From Glaciecola amylolytica (lineage in GTDB: Bacteria; Bacteroidota; Bacteroidia; Flavobacteriales_D; Crocinitomicaceae): 64,000 nucleotides of DNA. This document shows positions 42,571 to 50,378 of the stretch, one piece after another. Within the stretch, counting starts at the first letter, position 1, and each line of letters opens with the position of its first letter. The stretch spans positions 1,674,001 to 1,738,000 of the forward strand of contig CP034120.1 in assembly GCA_003856375.1 (NCBI GenBank), read 5' to 3'. The notes under the pieces are model-generated. The model saw only the letters and a program-made list of their open reading frames with translations, did not search any database and was not told where the DNA came from. The position numbers and the translations under genes were made by a program.

Positions 42571-43752
42571 TTAACCATTGTTCTGTTCGTAAATTCCCTT
42601 TCGTGCACTCAGATACGAAGCCAGTGCAAACAAGGAATACGCGAAAACCAATGCCGTAATGCTCAGGAGACTCAATTGAGTGTCAATGTACAAACCTCCC
42701 GATTCGAATACGGAGTCTAAAATTAACTTAAATCCGATAAATGTTCCGAGGCTGAGTAAGCCAATTAATCCAAAAACTTTGGAGAAATAGATGAAAAAGG
42801 TTCTGATCAGCGTGTTCGGATGATGTCCTAAGCGCATCAAGGTTCTCACTTCGTATAAATTCTTGCTCAAAAGCAGCTGAAGGTATTGAATCAATACAAG
42901 GCCGGAAAGAAACACTGCGATGATTGAAATCACCAATACAACCAGAATAAGCGTTCCTACCATGCTTTTTAAGCGTCCTACGATCACCTGAGCATTTTTC
43001 GACTCCAGATGTCTTTCCTTAAGCATTTGTTCCACCAGACCGAATTCATTTTCCTTTCCGGAAATCATGATCTGTGTGATTTTTTGTTCCGCATCGGGAG
43101 CAAAGCGGTTATTGGCCCAGTTCATAAAACTTTGGGGAACAAGAACGGAAGGTACTTCGTTGGTAAACCCGATAATGCGGCAGGAAATGTATTCTTTCAT
43201 GGTATCGTTCATCAAAGCGAATTTGAATTTGATATCCATTGCCAATTCATCGCTGACTTGCGGTATTCCGGCAGAGCTCATGTAAGTGTTTAGCATCACC
43301 AGAAAATCGCGTGGCATGATCATCGGAACAAGTGTGTCGCCTTCTTTCCAATGCCATTTATTGGATTTAACGTCCAAAAAGTCCTGATCAACTGTTTGAA
43401 TGAAAATATTTCCTCTGAATCGCGGAACCATCGGATCGGCAGTTTCTATGGAAACGGTGAAATTGTTCGATTCGACCGGCTTTACATCCAAAATGAAGGA
43501 TTCTTTCTTAATCTGTTCGATTTCACTGAGTGAAAAATCGGTTTTGGTCATTTTCAGCGTACTGAAACTCGACACTTTCTTTTGAACGATGATGGTATTC
43601 GGGCCGAGAATTTCTGCACCTTTTCCGAAATCATTCACTTTGATCAGATAATGAATGGAAGTGATCAGGAAAGTCATTCCCAAAAAAGCCCCGATTACAG
43701 CAATGATTAATTGCCGCTTGTCCTGATGTTGAAATAATAGTTTACGTAACAT
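42571..43752 (-). CDS. ABC transporter permease (FtsX/MacB-like)
   Basis: A 393-residue protein with an N-terminal membrane segment (QLIIAVIGAFLGMTFLITSIHYL), a periplasmic domain of about 240 residues, and three C-terminal membrane segments (LILVVLVISIIAVFLSGLVLI, GLIGLLSLGTFIGFKLIL, LLSITALVFAYSLFALASYL). This 1+3 topology with a large periplasmic domain is that of the FtsX/LolE/MacB family. The cytoplasmic segment LLLSKNLYEVRTLMRLGHHPNTLIRTFFIYF likely contacts the ATPase. It lies 3 nt downstream of its ATPase gene. The substrate is unknown; lipoprotein handling or envelope mechanics are possible. Confidence 0.82.
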   Translation of the reverse strand: MLRKLLFQHQDKRQLIIAVIGAFLGMTFLITSIHYLIKVNDFGKGAEILGPNTIIVQKKVSSFSTLKMTKTDFSLSEIEQIKKESFILDVKPVESNNFTVSIETADPMVPRFRGNIFIQTVDQDFLDVKSNKWHWKEGDTLVPMIMPRDFLVMLNTYMSSAGIPQVSDELAMDIKFKFALMNDTMKEYISCRIIGFTNEVPSVLVPQSFMNWANNRFAPDAEQKITQIMISGKENEFGLVEQMLKERHLESKNAQVIVGRLKSMVGTLILVVLVISIIAVFLSGLVLIQYLQLLLSKNLYEVRTLMRLGHHPNTLIRTFFIYFSKVFGLIGLLSLGTFIGFKLILDSVFESGGLYIDTQLSLLSITALVFAYSLFALASYLSARKGIYEQNNG

Positions 43753-43755
43753 GGC

Positions 43756-44397
43756 TCAGAGCTTTAATTCGTAGTCGTAAGGAAATCGGCTGTCATCATC
43801 CAATGATGTGAGCACAAAGCCTGCTTTTTGTCTGGTACATTCCTTGTCAATCATGGAAAGACATTTCAAACTGTTTTGTTCGTCCAGGTGAGAAAACGGT
43901 TCATCCAGAATCAACCAATGAAAGGGCTGGCAAAGTGAACGCACAATTGCTACACGCTGCTGCTGTCCCATGGAAAGCAAGCCGCAGGGATCATCCCATT
44001 TATGTTCGATCTCCAATTCGGCCAGCATGGCTTTTATTTCGGATTCGGTTTTGAAATCAGTCAGATGATTCTTCAATTGCAGATTTTCGGCAACTGTTAA
44101 TTTGTGAAATAGCTGAAGATCCTGAAAGACCGTTGAAATTTTTCGCTGACGGATTTCCACCCATTCGTCCGTTGAGAAGGATTGAATGTCGCGGTTGTCA
44201 TACAGAATTGTTCCGTTGTAGTCTTTTCGAATCCCGAAAACGGTCATCGAGAAGGTCGATTTTCCTTTTCCTGAAGAAGCGTTCAACAGTATTTTTTTCC
44301 CGGACTCAAGTGTTGCCGAATTTCCCCAAATGCTTTCCGGTCCATGAATGATGGAAGCAAGCGGGGAGGGCATGACCTGACTAAATTGAATGTTCAT
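43756..44397 (-). CDS. ABC transporter ATP-binding protein, atypical motifs
   Basis: A 213-residue ATPase, partner of the permease gene 3 nt downstream. Its motifs depart from consensus: Walker A is NASSGKGKST, with Ala/Ser in place of the first Gly, and the signature is LLSMGQQQRVAI in place of LSGGQ. Walker B LILDEPFSHLDE is normal. The N-terminus is short, and the H-loop position reads LTSLDDD with no His, so hydrolysis may be weakened. The Q-loop (TVFQDLQLFHKLTVAENL) is present. It is probably co-transcribed with miaA upstream (54-nt gap) and the permease. MNIQFSQVMPSP is taken as the start. Confidence 0.8.
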   Translation of the reverse strand: MNIQFSQVMPSPLASIIHGPESIWGNSATLESGKKILLNASSGKGKSTFSMTVFGIRKDYNGTILYDNRDIQSFSTDEWVEIRQRKISTVFQDLQLFHKLTVAENLQLKNHLTDFKTESEIKAMLAELEIEHKWDDPCGLLSMGQQQRVAIVRSLCQPFHWLILDEPFSHLDEQNSLKCLSMIDKECTRQKAGFVLTSLDDDSRFPYDYELKL

Positions 44398-44451
44398 CTC
44401 AGTAATTTTTCAATTCATTTTCAAATATCATTCCAACTTTATAAGTTGCTA

Positions 44452-45348
44452 CTATTGAATGGCTTGTAGAATTTCGCTGCACATCGCAGAAGGACTCTTT
44501 GCTTCCAGCCAAATGGTTTCCGGGTGTCTTTTGAACCAGGTCAATTGTCTTTTGGCATAATTCCGCGTGTGCTGCTTGATCTTATCAATGCAAACTTCCA
44601 ATGTGTATGTGCCGTCAAAATAATCAAATACTTCTTTGTATCCAACTGTTTGCAAGGCGGTCAAATGCCGGTAGTTTTCCACACTTTTGACTTCATTGAT
44701 CAAACCTGCTTCAATCATCAGATCCACACGCCGGTTGATTCGGTCGTACAGGATTTCTCTCGGATGATTGATCACAAAACGCAGAACTTCAAAAGGTCTT
44801 TTCGGGATCTCATTTTTTCTCCAGGAAGAAAAAGTTTTCCCTGTCAGCCGAATGACTTCCAGCGCACGCAGAATCCGGACCGGGTTTTGTGTATCGACTT
44901 GTGCAAAGAAAACAGGGTCTTTTTCGTTTAATTCCATCAGCAACGATTCAAGCCCGTTTTCTTCCAGTTCTTTTCGTAAATCTGATTGAATCTGAGGATC
45001 AGTCGGAATAGGATCGAGGCCAACGCAAAGCGCATCAATGAAAAGTCCGGAACCACCAACCAAAATCAATTGCGGATAATGTGCCAGTTCGTTTTGAATC
45101 AGATTCATTGCTTCCTCCTCGAATTGAGCGGCTGTTACCGGTTCGGAAATCGGATGGGAATTGATAAAATAATGAGGAATTCCCTGCATTTCTTGCAGAT
45201 CCGGTTTCGCAGTTCCGATTGAAAGCTCCTGATAAAATTGCCTGGAATCTGCTGAAAGCACAACTGTATTCAAGGCTTTTGCCAATTCCACGGCAAGAGC
45301 CGTTTTTCCGCTGGCTGTCGGACCTTCGATAACAATCAATTGCTGCAT
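44452..45348 (-). CDS. miaA: tRNA dimethylallyltransferase
   Basis: MiaA adds a dimethylallyl group to A37 of tRNAs that read U-starting codons. The 298-residue protein has the P-loop IEGPTASGKTALA (9-19), LSADSRQFYQELSIGTAKPD, IPHYFINSHP, the LILVGGSGLFIDAL segment, PQNPVRILRALEVIRLTGK and the tRNA-contact end TRNYAKRQLTWFKRHPETIWLEA. ATG 45348 is used; a TTG codon 6 nt earlier would overlap the promoter box. The box TACTTTTG ends 3 nt before the ATG. The gene is 28 nt downstream of the mltF-like gene and precedes the ABC pair. Confidence 0.95.
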   Translation of the reverse strand: MQQLIVIEGPTASGKTALAVELAKALNTVVLSADSRQFYQELSIGTAKPDLQEMQGIPHYFINSHPISEPVTAAQFEEEAMNLIQNELAHYPQLILVGGSGLFIDALCVGLDPIPTDPQIQSDLRKELEENGLESLLMELNEKDPVFFAQVDTQNPVRILRALEVIRLTGKTFSSWRKNEIPKRPFEVLRFVINHPREILYDRINRRVDLMIEAGLINEVKSVENYRHLTALQTVGYKEVFDYFDGTYTLEVCIDKIKQHTRNYAKRQLTWFKRHPETIWLEAKSPSAMCSEILQAIQ

Positions 45349-45351
45349 AGA

Positions 45352-45359
45352 CAAAAGTA
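45352..45359 (-). promoter_or_regulatory. -7 promoter box 3 nt before miaA
   Basis: Perfect TACTTTTG, then TCT and ATG. CTG in place of TTG lies at the 18-nt spacing. Confidence 0.5.
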
Positions 45360-45376
45360 CAATTTTGCAGCTGAAA

Positions 45377-46804
45377 TCAGCGTTTCACAAGCGTTTTGTA
45401 TGTTTCGTATCTCGAAGTAATTCCTCTGACGTATCGAATGGTGATATTTCCTCTGAATGCACCGCTTTTGACAACTTCATCCGTGTAATAAGAGTGTTTC
45501 CCCAGATTCATGACCATTTTTTCGACATTGTCTTCCCAAACGTGCGGATTCAATCCTTTCTTCTCAGCCAGTCTTTGAGCATCCAGAATGTGTCCGGCGC
45601 CTGCGTTGTAGCTTGCGAGAATGAATTTGTTCCGTTCTTCATCGCTCTTGATTCCTGCCCACAATTTGGTAATGCGATGCAGGTACTTATATCCTCCCTG
45701 AATTTGAGTTTCAGGCGGAGAAGTAGGGTAGACTCCGAATTTCGGACCTGTTCCCGGCATGAACTGCATCAAACCGTAAGCTCCTCCAAAGGCTCTTGCA
45801 TTCGGATTGAATTTACTTTCGTGGTAGATCAAAGCGGCAACCAAACGCCAGTCGATGTTGTATTTAGTGCCTTCTGCTTTCAGAATAGCATCAAATGGTG
45901 AAATGGTTCCTCTTCGTGATTTGAAGTTGATTTCTCCGCCGATTGAGCTCCTGATCTGCTCGAAATATTTCCGTTTGATGTATGAGAACGATTCGCGTTT
46001 GATGAATTTTGCCAACCAGATATTCAATCTTTTCTGAAGAATAGGAGATTTTTTATTGAGTCCGAACGCAATGTTTTGCTTGAAAGAAATCGGAAGAGTA
46101 ACGTCCAGATTGTCGTAGAAACGTTCGTTGATTTCTGCCACATTCCGTTCTGCAACGGTATAATCGATCACACCGTCGGATACTTGTTCGATCAATTCTT
46201 CAACTCCTTCCTGAGCCTGAGTGGGCCGGATCATAATGGTATCTCCGATTTCGTCCTGTAAATGGAGTAAGCGCGTATAATAACTGGATTTCTCCCAAAC
46301 GACCACTTTTTTATTCGCAAGCTGAATGGGGTCGCTGATAAAGGTTACTTTCTGATCTTTTGTTTCGGGAGTTGATTTTCGTTGAATCAGAACCTGATTG
46401 GTTTGTAAAAACGGGATTGAAAAGTTGATTTCTGAACGTCTTTCCCTTGTGATGGTATAATTACATGCTACGATATCGCCTTCTCCGCGGTTTAAGATGT
46501 CGTTCATTTCGTCCAGATCGTTTACAATCTTTACTTCAAGTGCAACTCCCAGATCTTCGGCAAATTCTTTCAGGATTTCATATTCGAATCCCATTTTTTT
46601 GCCTTTGTAAATAAAGAAGGAGGTGGAGCTGTTTTCTGCCAGAACGACCAGAGTGCCTCGTTTGTAGATTCCTGGTAAATCGAAATCATGAGCGTTCAGC
46701 GGTTTCTTTCTTAAATCTATTTTTTCGGAAGAGCAGGCTGCCAAAAGAAAGGTGGCTGCGAGAAAAAACAAACGAAGAATTCCAGTGTTGGCTTGTTGCA
46801 TCAT
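45377..46804 (-). CDS. MltF-like lytic transglycosylase
   Basis: A 475-residue lipoprotein (LFFLAATFLLAACSS; Cys near 24). Residues about 50-290 are a periplasmic solute-binding (SBP_bac_3) domain: GTLVVLAENSSTSFFIYKGKKMGFEYEILKEFAEDLGV...DIVACNYTITRERRSEINFSIPFLQTNQVLI. Residues about 310-470 are a soluble lytic transglycosylase domain (VAALIYHESKFNPNARAFGGAYGLMQFMPGTGPKFGV, with the catalytic Glu in HESKF; YKYLHRITKLW; ASYNAGAGHI). MltF cleaves peptidoglycan glycan chains; its regulatory domain may sense muropeptides or amino acids. ATG 46804 follows a promoter box by 3 nt; a second ATG directly follows it. Confidence 0.9.
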   Translation of the reverse strand: MMQQANTGILRLFFLAATFLLAACSSEKIDLRKKPLNAHDFDLPGIYKRGTLVVLAENSSTSFFIYKGKKMGFEYEILKEFAEDLGVALEVKIVNDLDEMNDILNRGEGDIVACNYTITRERRSEINFSIPFLQTNQVLIQRKSTPETKDQKVTFISDPIQLANKKVVVWEKSSYYTRLLHLQDEIGDTIMIRPTQAQEGVEELIEQVSDGVIDYTVAERNVAEINERFYDNLDVTLPISFKQNIAFGLNKKSPILQKRLNIWLAKFIKRESFSYIKRKYFEQIRSSIGGEINFKSRRGTISPFDAILKAEGTKYNIDWRLVAALIYHESKFNPNARAFGGAYGLMQFMPGTGPKFGVYPTSPPETQIQGGYKYLHRITKLWAGIKSDEERNKFILASYNAGAGHILDAQRLAEKKGLNPHVWEDNVEKMVMNLGKHSYYTDEVVKSGAFRGNITIRYVRGITSRYETYKTLVKR

Positions 46805-46807
46805 ATT

Positions 46808-46815
46808 CAAACTTA
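46808..46815 (-). promoter_or_regulatory. -7 promoter box 3 nt before the mltF-like gene
   Basis: Perfect TAAGTTTG, then AAT and ATGATG. No -33 TTG at the usual spacing. Confidence 0.45.
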
Positions 46816-46838
46816 CGAACAAATAACGACAAAAAAGA

Positions 46839-47414
46839 CTAAACCTTTCCCATTAAATATTCATTTGCATCACGCATATATTCATGAAAGCAACTAGTAA
46901 TTTCGTTCTGATACGTGTAAAACACCGTGTGGCCGTTCTTTAGCGCGTTTTCAAAAGATAGTTTGCTGCTAACTCCCTGACACATACGGAATAATCCTTC
47001 TTCCGTCGGGTAATGACTCATCCAGTTTCGTTCGATTAATAAATTTATAAAGTGTTTAAAATCTGATGGATACGGTTCGTTGCTTAAATCTATTTTTGAA
47101 TAGAAATCGGACAAAAAATCAGGAAGTTTGCTTGCGTGATATTGTTCCCAGTTTCGAGCCAGTAAGTGATCGAAATAAATATCAATGGCAATCGGAGCGA
47201 CTTTTGGCAGGGAAGCTCTGATCTGATGAATCAAATGAATTACTTCGTGATGATGATCGATGAAATGGTCTATTTTCCGGTGAAGCAATACTCCTTCCTG
47301 AATGTATTCCGGATATTCCAGGTACTTTTTGCCTTTCACAAAATCTCCAAACAAATTAGCAACCGCCAGTCGGGGATCGTTGTTCGAAAAATAGATATGT
47401 CCGAGATAATTCAT
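46839..47414 (-). CDS. Acyl carrier protein phosphodiesterase (AcpH-like)
   Basis: A 191-residue HD-type hydrolase. It starts MNYLGHIYFSNNDPRLAVANLFGDFVKGKKYLEYPEYIQEGVLLHRKIDHFIDHHHEV, with the AcpH family metal residues in LGH, GDF, LHRKID and H-H, followed by IAIDIYFDHLLARNW. AcpH removes the 4'-phosphopantetheine arm from acyl carrier protein. The length agrees with the family. It lies 24 nt after the sirtuin gene and 34 nt before the mltF-like gene on the same strand. Confidence 0.88.
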   Translation of the reverse strand: MNYLGHIYFSNNDPRLAVANLFGDFVKGKKYLEYPEYIQEGVLLHRKIDHFIDHHHEVIHLIHQIRASLPKVAPIAIDIYFDHLLARNWEQYHASKLPDFLSDFYSKIDLSNEPYPSDFKHFINLLIERNWMSHYPTEEGLFRMCQGVSSKLSFENALKNGHTVFYTYQNEITSCFHEYMRDANEYLMGKV

Positions 47415-47438
47415 ATTGTCAGGGAGTTTTTAACGGTG

Positions 47439-48269
47439 TTACCACCAGGTTTCCAATTCATTTTTCAATTCCGTCAGAAAAGGAGAGGTTTCCTGTCGAA
47501 CACTGATTCCGTTCTTTTTGTCTTCCAGAAGTCTGCTGAAATAACTGTCTTCGATGTTCACTTCAACCACCATCCCGTTTTTGGAAAGCACATTTTCTGT
47601 GACCGTTCGTGGTAAATTAGTCGCGCCGGAAGTTCCCAAAATAAACAATATTCCGGTTTCCTTGGAGATTCTGAGTACGCTGTCTCTTTTGTAATATTTT
47701 TCGTCGTAGTATTCATCGAACCACAAAACGTGAGGACGCAAGTCTTCTCCACATTTCGGGCAACGCAATGCAGTCCAATCACTGCTTGTGATGATGTCTT
47801 TATTTCTGTTCTCCAACTGAATTTCAGGAGGAAAAGGGTATAATTCATTGGAGCACTCATCGCCGCATCTGACAAAATCAAAATCGCCGTGAATCAGAAA
47901 TGTTCTGTTTTCCGAACTTCCTGCTTTGCGGTGAAGACTGTCGACATTTTGAGAAATCAACGCAAATTGATCCGTCAGAAGATCTTCAATTTCTTTGAGC
48001 ATGTAATGACTCTGGTTCGGCTTTGCAGCTTCTGTAATGGATTTTCGATACAGAAACCACTTCCAGACTTCCTGTGATGCCACCTGAAACATTTGGTATG
48101 TACCGATTTCTTCTGCTTTGTAGTTTTTTGAGCCTGAAACCCAATAACCGTCTTTTCCCCGGAATGTAGGAATCCCGCTTTCGGCGGATAAACCCGCGCC
48201 AACCAGGAAAGAGATTCGTTTGTCTTTTTCTTTGCAGAATTTTAGTTGTTCAATGATTCGGTCGTTCAT
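47439..48269 (-). CDS. Sir2-family NAD-dependent deacetylase-like protein
   Basis: A 276-residue sirtuin. The NAD-binding motifs are ISFLVGAGLSAESGIPTFRGKDGYW (about 19-43), FALISQNVDSLHRKAGS (QNVDxLH) and ILGTSGATNLPRTVT. The active-site His lies in FLIHGDFDFVRC. The zinc site is CGDEC with CPKCG, so all four cysteines are present. Bacterial sirtuins remove acyl groups from lysines or act as ADP-ribosyl/NADase effectors; the standard zinc site favours a deacylase. No defence partner gene lies next to it. Upstream is 534 nt of repeat and pseudogene debris. Confidence 0.88.
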   Translation of the reverse strand: MNDRIIEQLKFCKEKDKRISFLVGAGLSAESGIPTFRGKDGYWVSGSKNYKAEEIGTYQMFQVASQEVWKWFLYRKSITEAAKPNQSHYMLKEIEDLLTDQFALISQNVDSLHRKAGSSENRTFLIHGDFDFVRCGDECSNELYPFPPEIQLENRNKDIITSSDWTALRCPKCGEDLRPHVLWFDEYYDEKYYKRDSVLRISKETGILFILGTSGATNLPRTVTENVLSKNGMVVEVNIEDSYFSRLLEDKKNGISVRQETSPFLTELKNELETWW

Positions 48270-48330
48270 AGATTTTTATGATGTAGTTATTTATAAGATT
48301 GTTTGAGAAATAAAATTCATTATTTTTTCT

Positions 48331-48427
48331 TTTCCACAAATGCAGAGATAAAGGCTCGTCTATATGACTCGCTGATAACCGTGGCGACTGGCAAGCACCA
48401 CCAAAATCTGCGCATTTGTGGGGAAAA
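48331..48427. repeat. Long imperfect inverted repeat, possible MITE-like remnant
   Basis: TTTTCCACAAATGCAGA (48331-48347 region) pairs with TCTGCGCATTTGTGGGGAAAA (48407-48427), with two 2-nt insertions in the right arm. About 60 nt lie between the arms and contain GTGG...CCAC pairing. It lies in the gap 48270-48803, beside a broken acetyltransferase copy. Confidence 0.6.
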
Positions 48428-48512
48428 TTGTCTGTGTTTCAAACAAATTCAATGTTTCTTAATTCTAAGATAGAAAGAACAATGATATCTCTTTTATTTG
48501 AAGGCGAAAATT

Positions 48513-48673
48513 AAGCAGGAGCTCTGTTTTTCCACCTTTCACGCGTAATCTCGTAGATGAAATTCAATTTCGGAGCTTCACCGAAATAAGCGATATATTC
48601 TTCTGAAACCTTTTCAGCTCCCAAGCGGTCGATTGCGATCTGAGAATGCTGATTTGTTGCTTTGATATTTACA
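48513..48673 (-). pseudogene. Truncated GNAT acetyltransferase (3' half only)
   Basis: The minus-strand frame reads KATNQHSQIAIDRLGAEKVSEEYIAYFGEAPKLNFIYEITRERW, a near copy of the C-terminal part of the intact gene at 49289-49831 (LRSQIAIGRLGAEKVSEEDIAYFGEAPKLNF). The 5' two thirds are absent, and no start lies upstream before the terminator at 48711-48752. DNA identity with 49309-49450 is high, so the duplication is fairly recent. Confidence 0.8.
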
Positions 48674-48710
48674 AATAGGGCTTATTGATTCAGTTTTCCA
48701 AAAACGGACA

Positions 48711-48752
48711 GATAAAAAAAATCCAGCAAGAAACTCACTGGATTTTTTTATC
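48711..48752. terminator. Terminator of the small secreted protein gene (both strands)
   Basis: GATAAAAAAAATCCAG pairs with CTGGATTTTTTTATC (one bulged A) across an 11-nt loop, giving A/T tracts on both sides. Confidence 0.75.
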
Positions 48753-48803
48753 TATTTCAAATTGCAATGATTCACAATTCTTAAGAACTTAGAGTTTTTA
48801 CTC

Positions 48804-49172
48804 CTATTCGGAGTCAAAACTTAGATCAAAAGAAGTAATTTTTCCACCTTCTTCACAGATGTCATATATCATAATTTGGGTTCCTTCTTCTTTGTCATCT
48901 TCATCGATTACCCAAGTAGTTTGAAAACGAACACAATTCCCATCTTCACCAAGTACTACTACTTTTGCTCCCATTGGAATCATTTTATTATCAATTACTG
49001 TTTGAGAACAAAACTTTGCCACTGACTTTTCAGCTGTTGCTTCAGTTCCATCCAAAGAAGTTAAAAATGCTTTAATCGTTGGGGTTTTTAATTCAGCAAC
49101 TCCTGTTTGAGCAAAAGACTGAACTGAAATTAAGCTCATTACACATAGAGCAATAATTTTTACTGTTTTCAT
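48804..49172 (-). CDS. Small secreted protein, unknown function
   Basis: A 122-residue protein with a signal peptide (MKTVKIIALCVMSLISVQSFAQ). The mature part is acidic: TGVAELKTPTIKAFLTSLDGTEATAEKSVAKFCSQTVIDNKMIPMGAKVVVLGEDGNCVRFQTTWVIDEDDKEEGTQIMIYDICEEGGKITSFDLSFDSE. It contains three cysteines and probably one beta domain. No family is recognised. It is inserted between the intact and the truncated copy of the GNAT gene, so it may have arrived or been moved together with that duplication. It has its own terminator. Confidence 0.7.
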   Translation of the reverse strand: MKTVKIIALCVMSLISVQSFAQTGVAELKTPTIKAFLTSLDGTEATAEKSVAKFCSQTVIDNKMIPMGAKVVVLGEDGNCVRFQTTWVIDEDDKEEGTQIMIYDICEEGGKITSFDLSFDSE

Positions 49173-49288
49173 TTGTTTACAAATTGGTTAATTAAATTTA
49201 GATGTAATGCTTTTTACGCGATTAAAAGTACGTCAAAAAACAACAAACAACAAAGGAGTGGTCGAAAATCCGGGTAATATTTTAGCCA

Positions 49289-49831
49289 TTAATTGTATGA
49301 ATGCCGATTCCACCTTTCACGCGTAATCTCGTAAATGAAATTCAATTTCGGGGCTTCGCCAAAATAGGCGATATCTTCTTCCGAAACCTTTTCAGCTCCC
49401 AGGCGGCCGATTGCGATCTGAGAACGCAGATTTGTTGCTCCGATGTGAAAATGAACCTTGGAAACGAATTGAAAAATATAATTCAGCATCAATGCTTTCA
49501 CAATCGGGTTGATTCCTTTTCCCCAACAGGAAACAGCGTAAAAGGTATAACCGATAAGAATACTGTCTTCTTGCTCGTTGTAATCATAAAACCGAGTACT
49601 GCCAATGGTTTCTCCTGTTTCTTTGTCGACAATTCTGAAAGCGCCTTTGCTTTTCATGGCTCCGTCAAAAAAGTTCAGAAACACTTCTTTTTTCCAACGG
49701 TCTTTATTCGGGTGTTGTTCCCACACTTTCGGGTCGGACGCGGCAGAGTATAAGGCGTCGAAATCCTGTTCCTGCAACGGGTAGAGGACGAATTGTTCGT
49801 TTTCTAATGTGGGTTGGATACTGAAGTTCAT
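49289..49831 (-). CDS. GNAT acetyltransferase, RimJ/RimL-like
   Basis: A 180-residue GNAT protein. It has FVLYPLQEQDFDALYSAASDPKVWEQHPNKDRW at the start, FRIVDKETGETIGSTRFYDY and SILIGYTFYAVSCWGKGINPIVKALMLNYIF (acetyl-CoA site; the usual R/QGxG/A reads WGKGIN). VHFHIGATNLRSQIAIGRLGAEKVSEE and YEITRERW end the protein. It probably acetylates an amino group of a small molecule or a protein N-terminus. A truncated copy of its 3' half lies ~650 nt downstream. The upstream GNAT gene is 21 nt away on the same strand. Confidence 0.85.
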   Translation of the reverse strand: MNFSIQPTLENEQFVLYPLQEQDFDALYSAASDPKVWEQHPNKDRWKKEVFLNFFDGAMKSKGAFRIVDKETGETIGSTRFYDYNEQEDSILIGYTFYAVSCWGKGINPIVKALMLNYIFQFVSKVHFHIGATNLRSQIAIGRLGAEKVSEEDIAYFGEAPKLNFIYEITRERWNRHSYN

Positions 49832-49852
49832 TTTTAAGTCAGATTGTATTAA

Positions 49853-50356
49853 TTATTTCTGCAATACCTTTTCAAATGCTTTCCGTGCCGAACCGCGAAA
49901 AAACACTTCTCCGCAATACGTATAATTCAATTTGTCCAGGATCTTCAACATCGGAATATTGTCAAAATTCGTATCGACTTTAATGCTGTAGACTTTTGAA
50001 TCCAAGGCTAAATCTTCAATCAGCTTAAATAATTGGGTGGCAATTCCTTTTCCGATTGCTTCATTGGACGTGGCAACGCGATGAACTACCACATAGTCAT
50101 TATTGGTCAGCCATTTCCCCTGAATGTCATTGTAGGCTGGTTCCACATCGAAAATAATGGCTGCGTAAGCTATAATCTGATCATTGTCAGTGAGCACATA
50201 CGCGGATCCGTGCGAAAGATCATTGTGAATACTCTGCTCATTGGGATATCCATCCTGCCATTGTTCACTACCGTCTTGTTTTCTCCGTTCAATGGCTTGT
50301 TGAAGAATTTTCCAGATAGCAGGAATTTCGGAAGGAGTTGCTTTTCTTAGTTTCAT
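49853..50356 (-). CDS. GNAT acetyltransferase
   Basis: A 167-residue GNAT protein: LRKATPSEIPAIWKILQQAIERRKQDGSEQWQDGYPNEQSIHNDL, then YVLTDNDQIIAYAAIIFD, VVHRVATSNEAIGKGIATQLFKLIEDLA (acetyl-CoA motif GKGIAT) and IKVDTNFDNIPMLKILDKLNYTYCGEVFFRGSARKAFEKVL. The GSEQWQDGYP segment is typical of a subgroup found in Bacteroidota and Firmicutes. The substrate is unknown. It lies 22 nt after the FRG gene and 21 nt before the second GNAT gene. Confidence 0.85.
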   Translation of the reverse strand: MKLRKATPSEIPAIWKILQQAIERRKQDGSEQWQDGYPNEQSIHNDLSHGSAYVLTDNDQIIAYAAIIFDVEPAYNDIQGKWLTNNDYVVVHRVATSNEAIGKGIATQLFKLIEDLALDSKVYSIKVDTNFDNIPMLKILDKLNYTYCGEVFFRGSARKAFEKVLQK

Positions 50357-50378
50357 GAAATGAGTGATTAAACAATCA

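Noticed and set aside
45365-45901. 178-codon plus-strand ORF opposite the mltF-like gene
   Set aside because: Antisense shadow; the minus-strand frame has clear solute-binding and SLT motifs.
47439-48269. Sirtuin as part of a phage-defence system (Thoeris/Sir2-type)
   Set aside because: It is a stand-alone sirtuin with a complete zinc site and ordinary housekeeping neighbours; no TIR, pAgo or HerA gene is adjacent.
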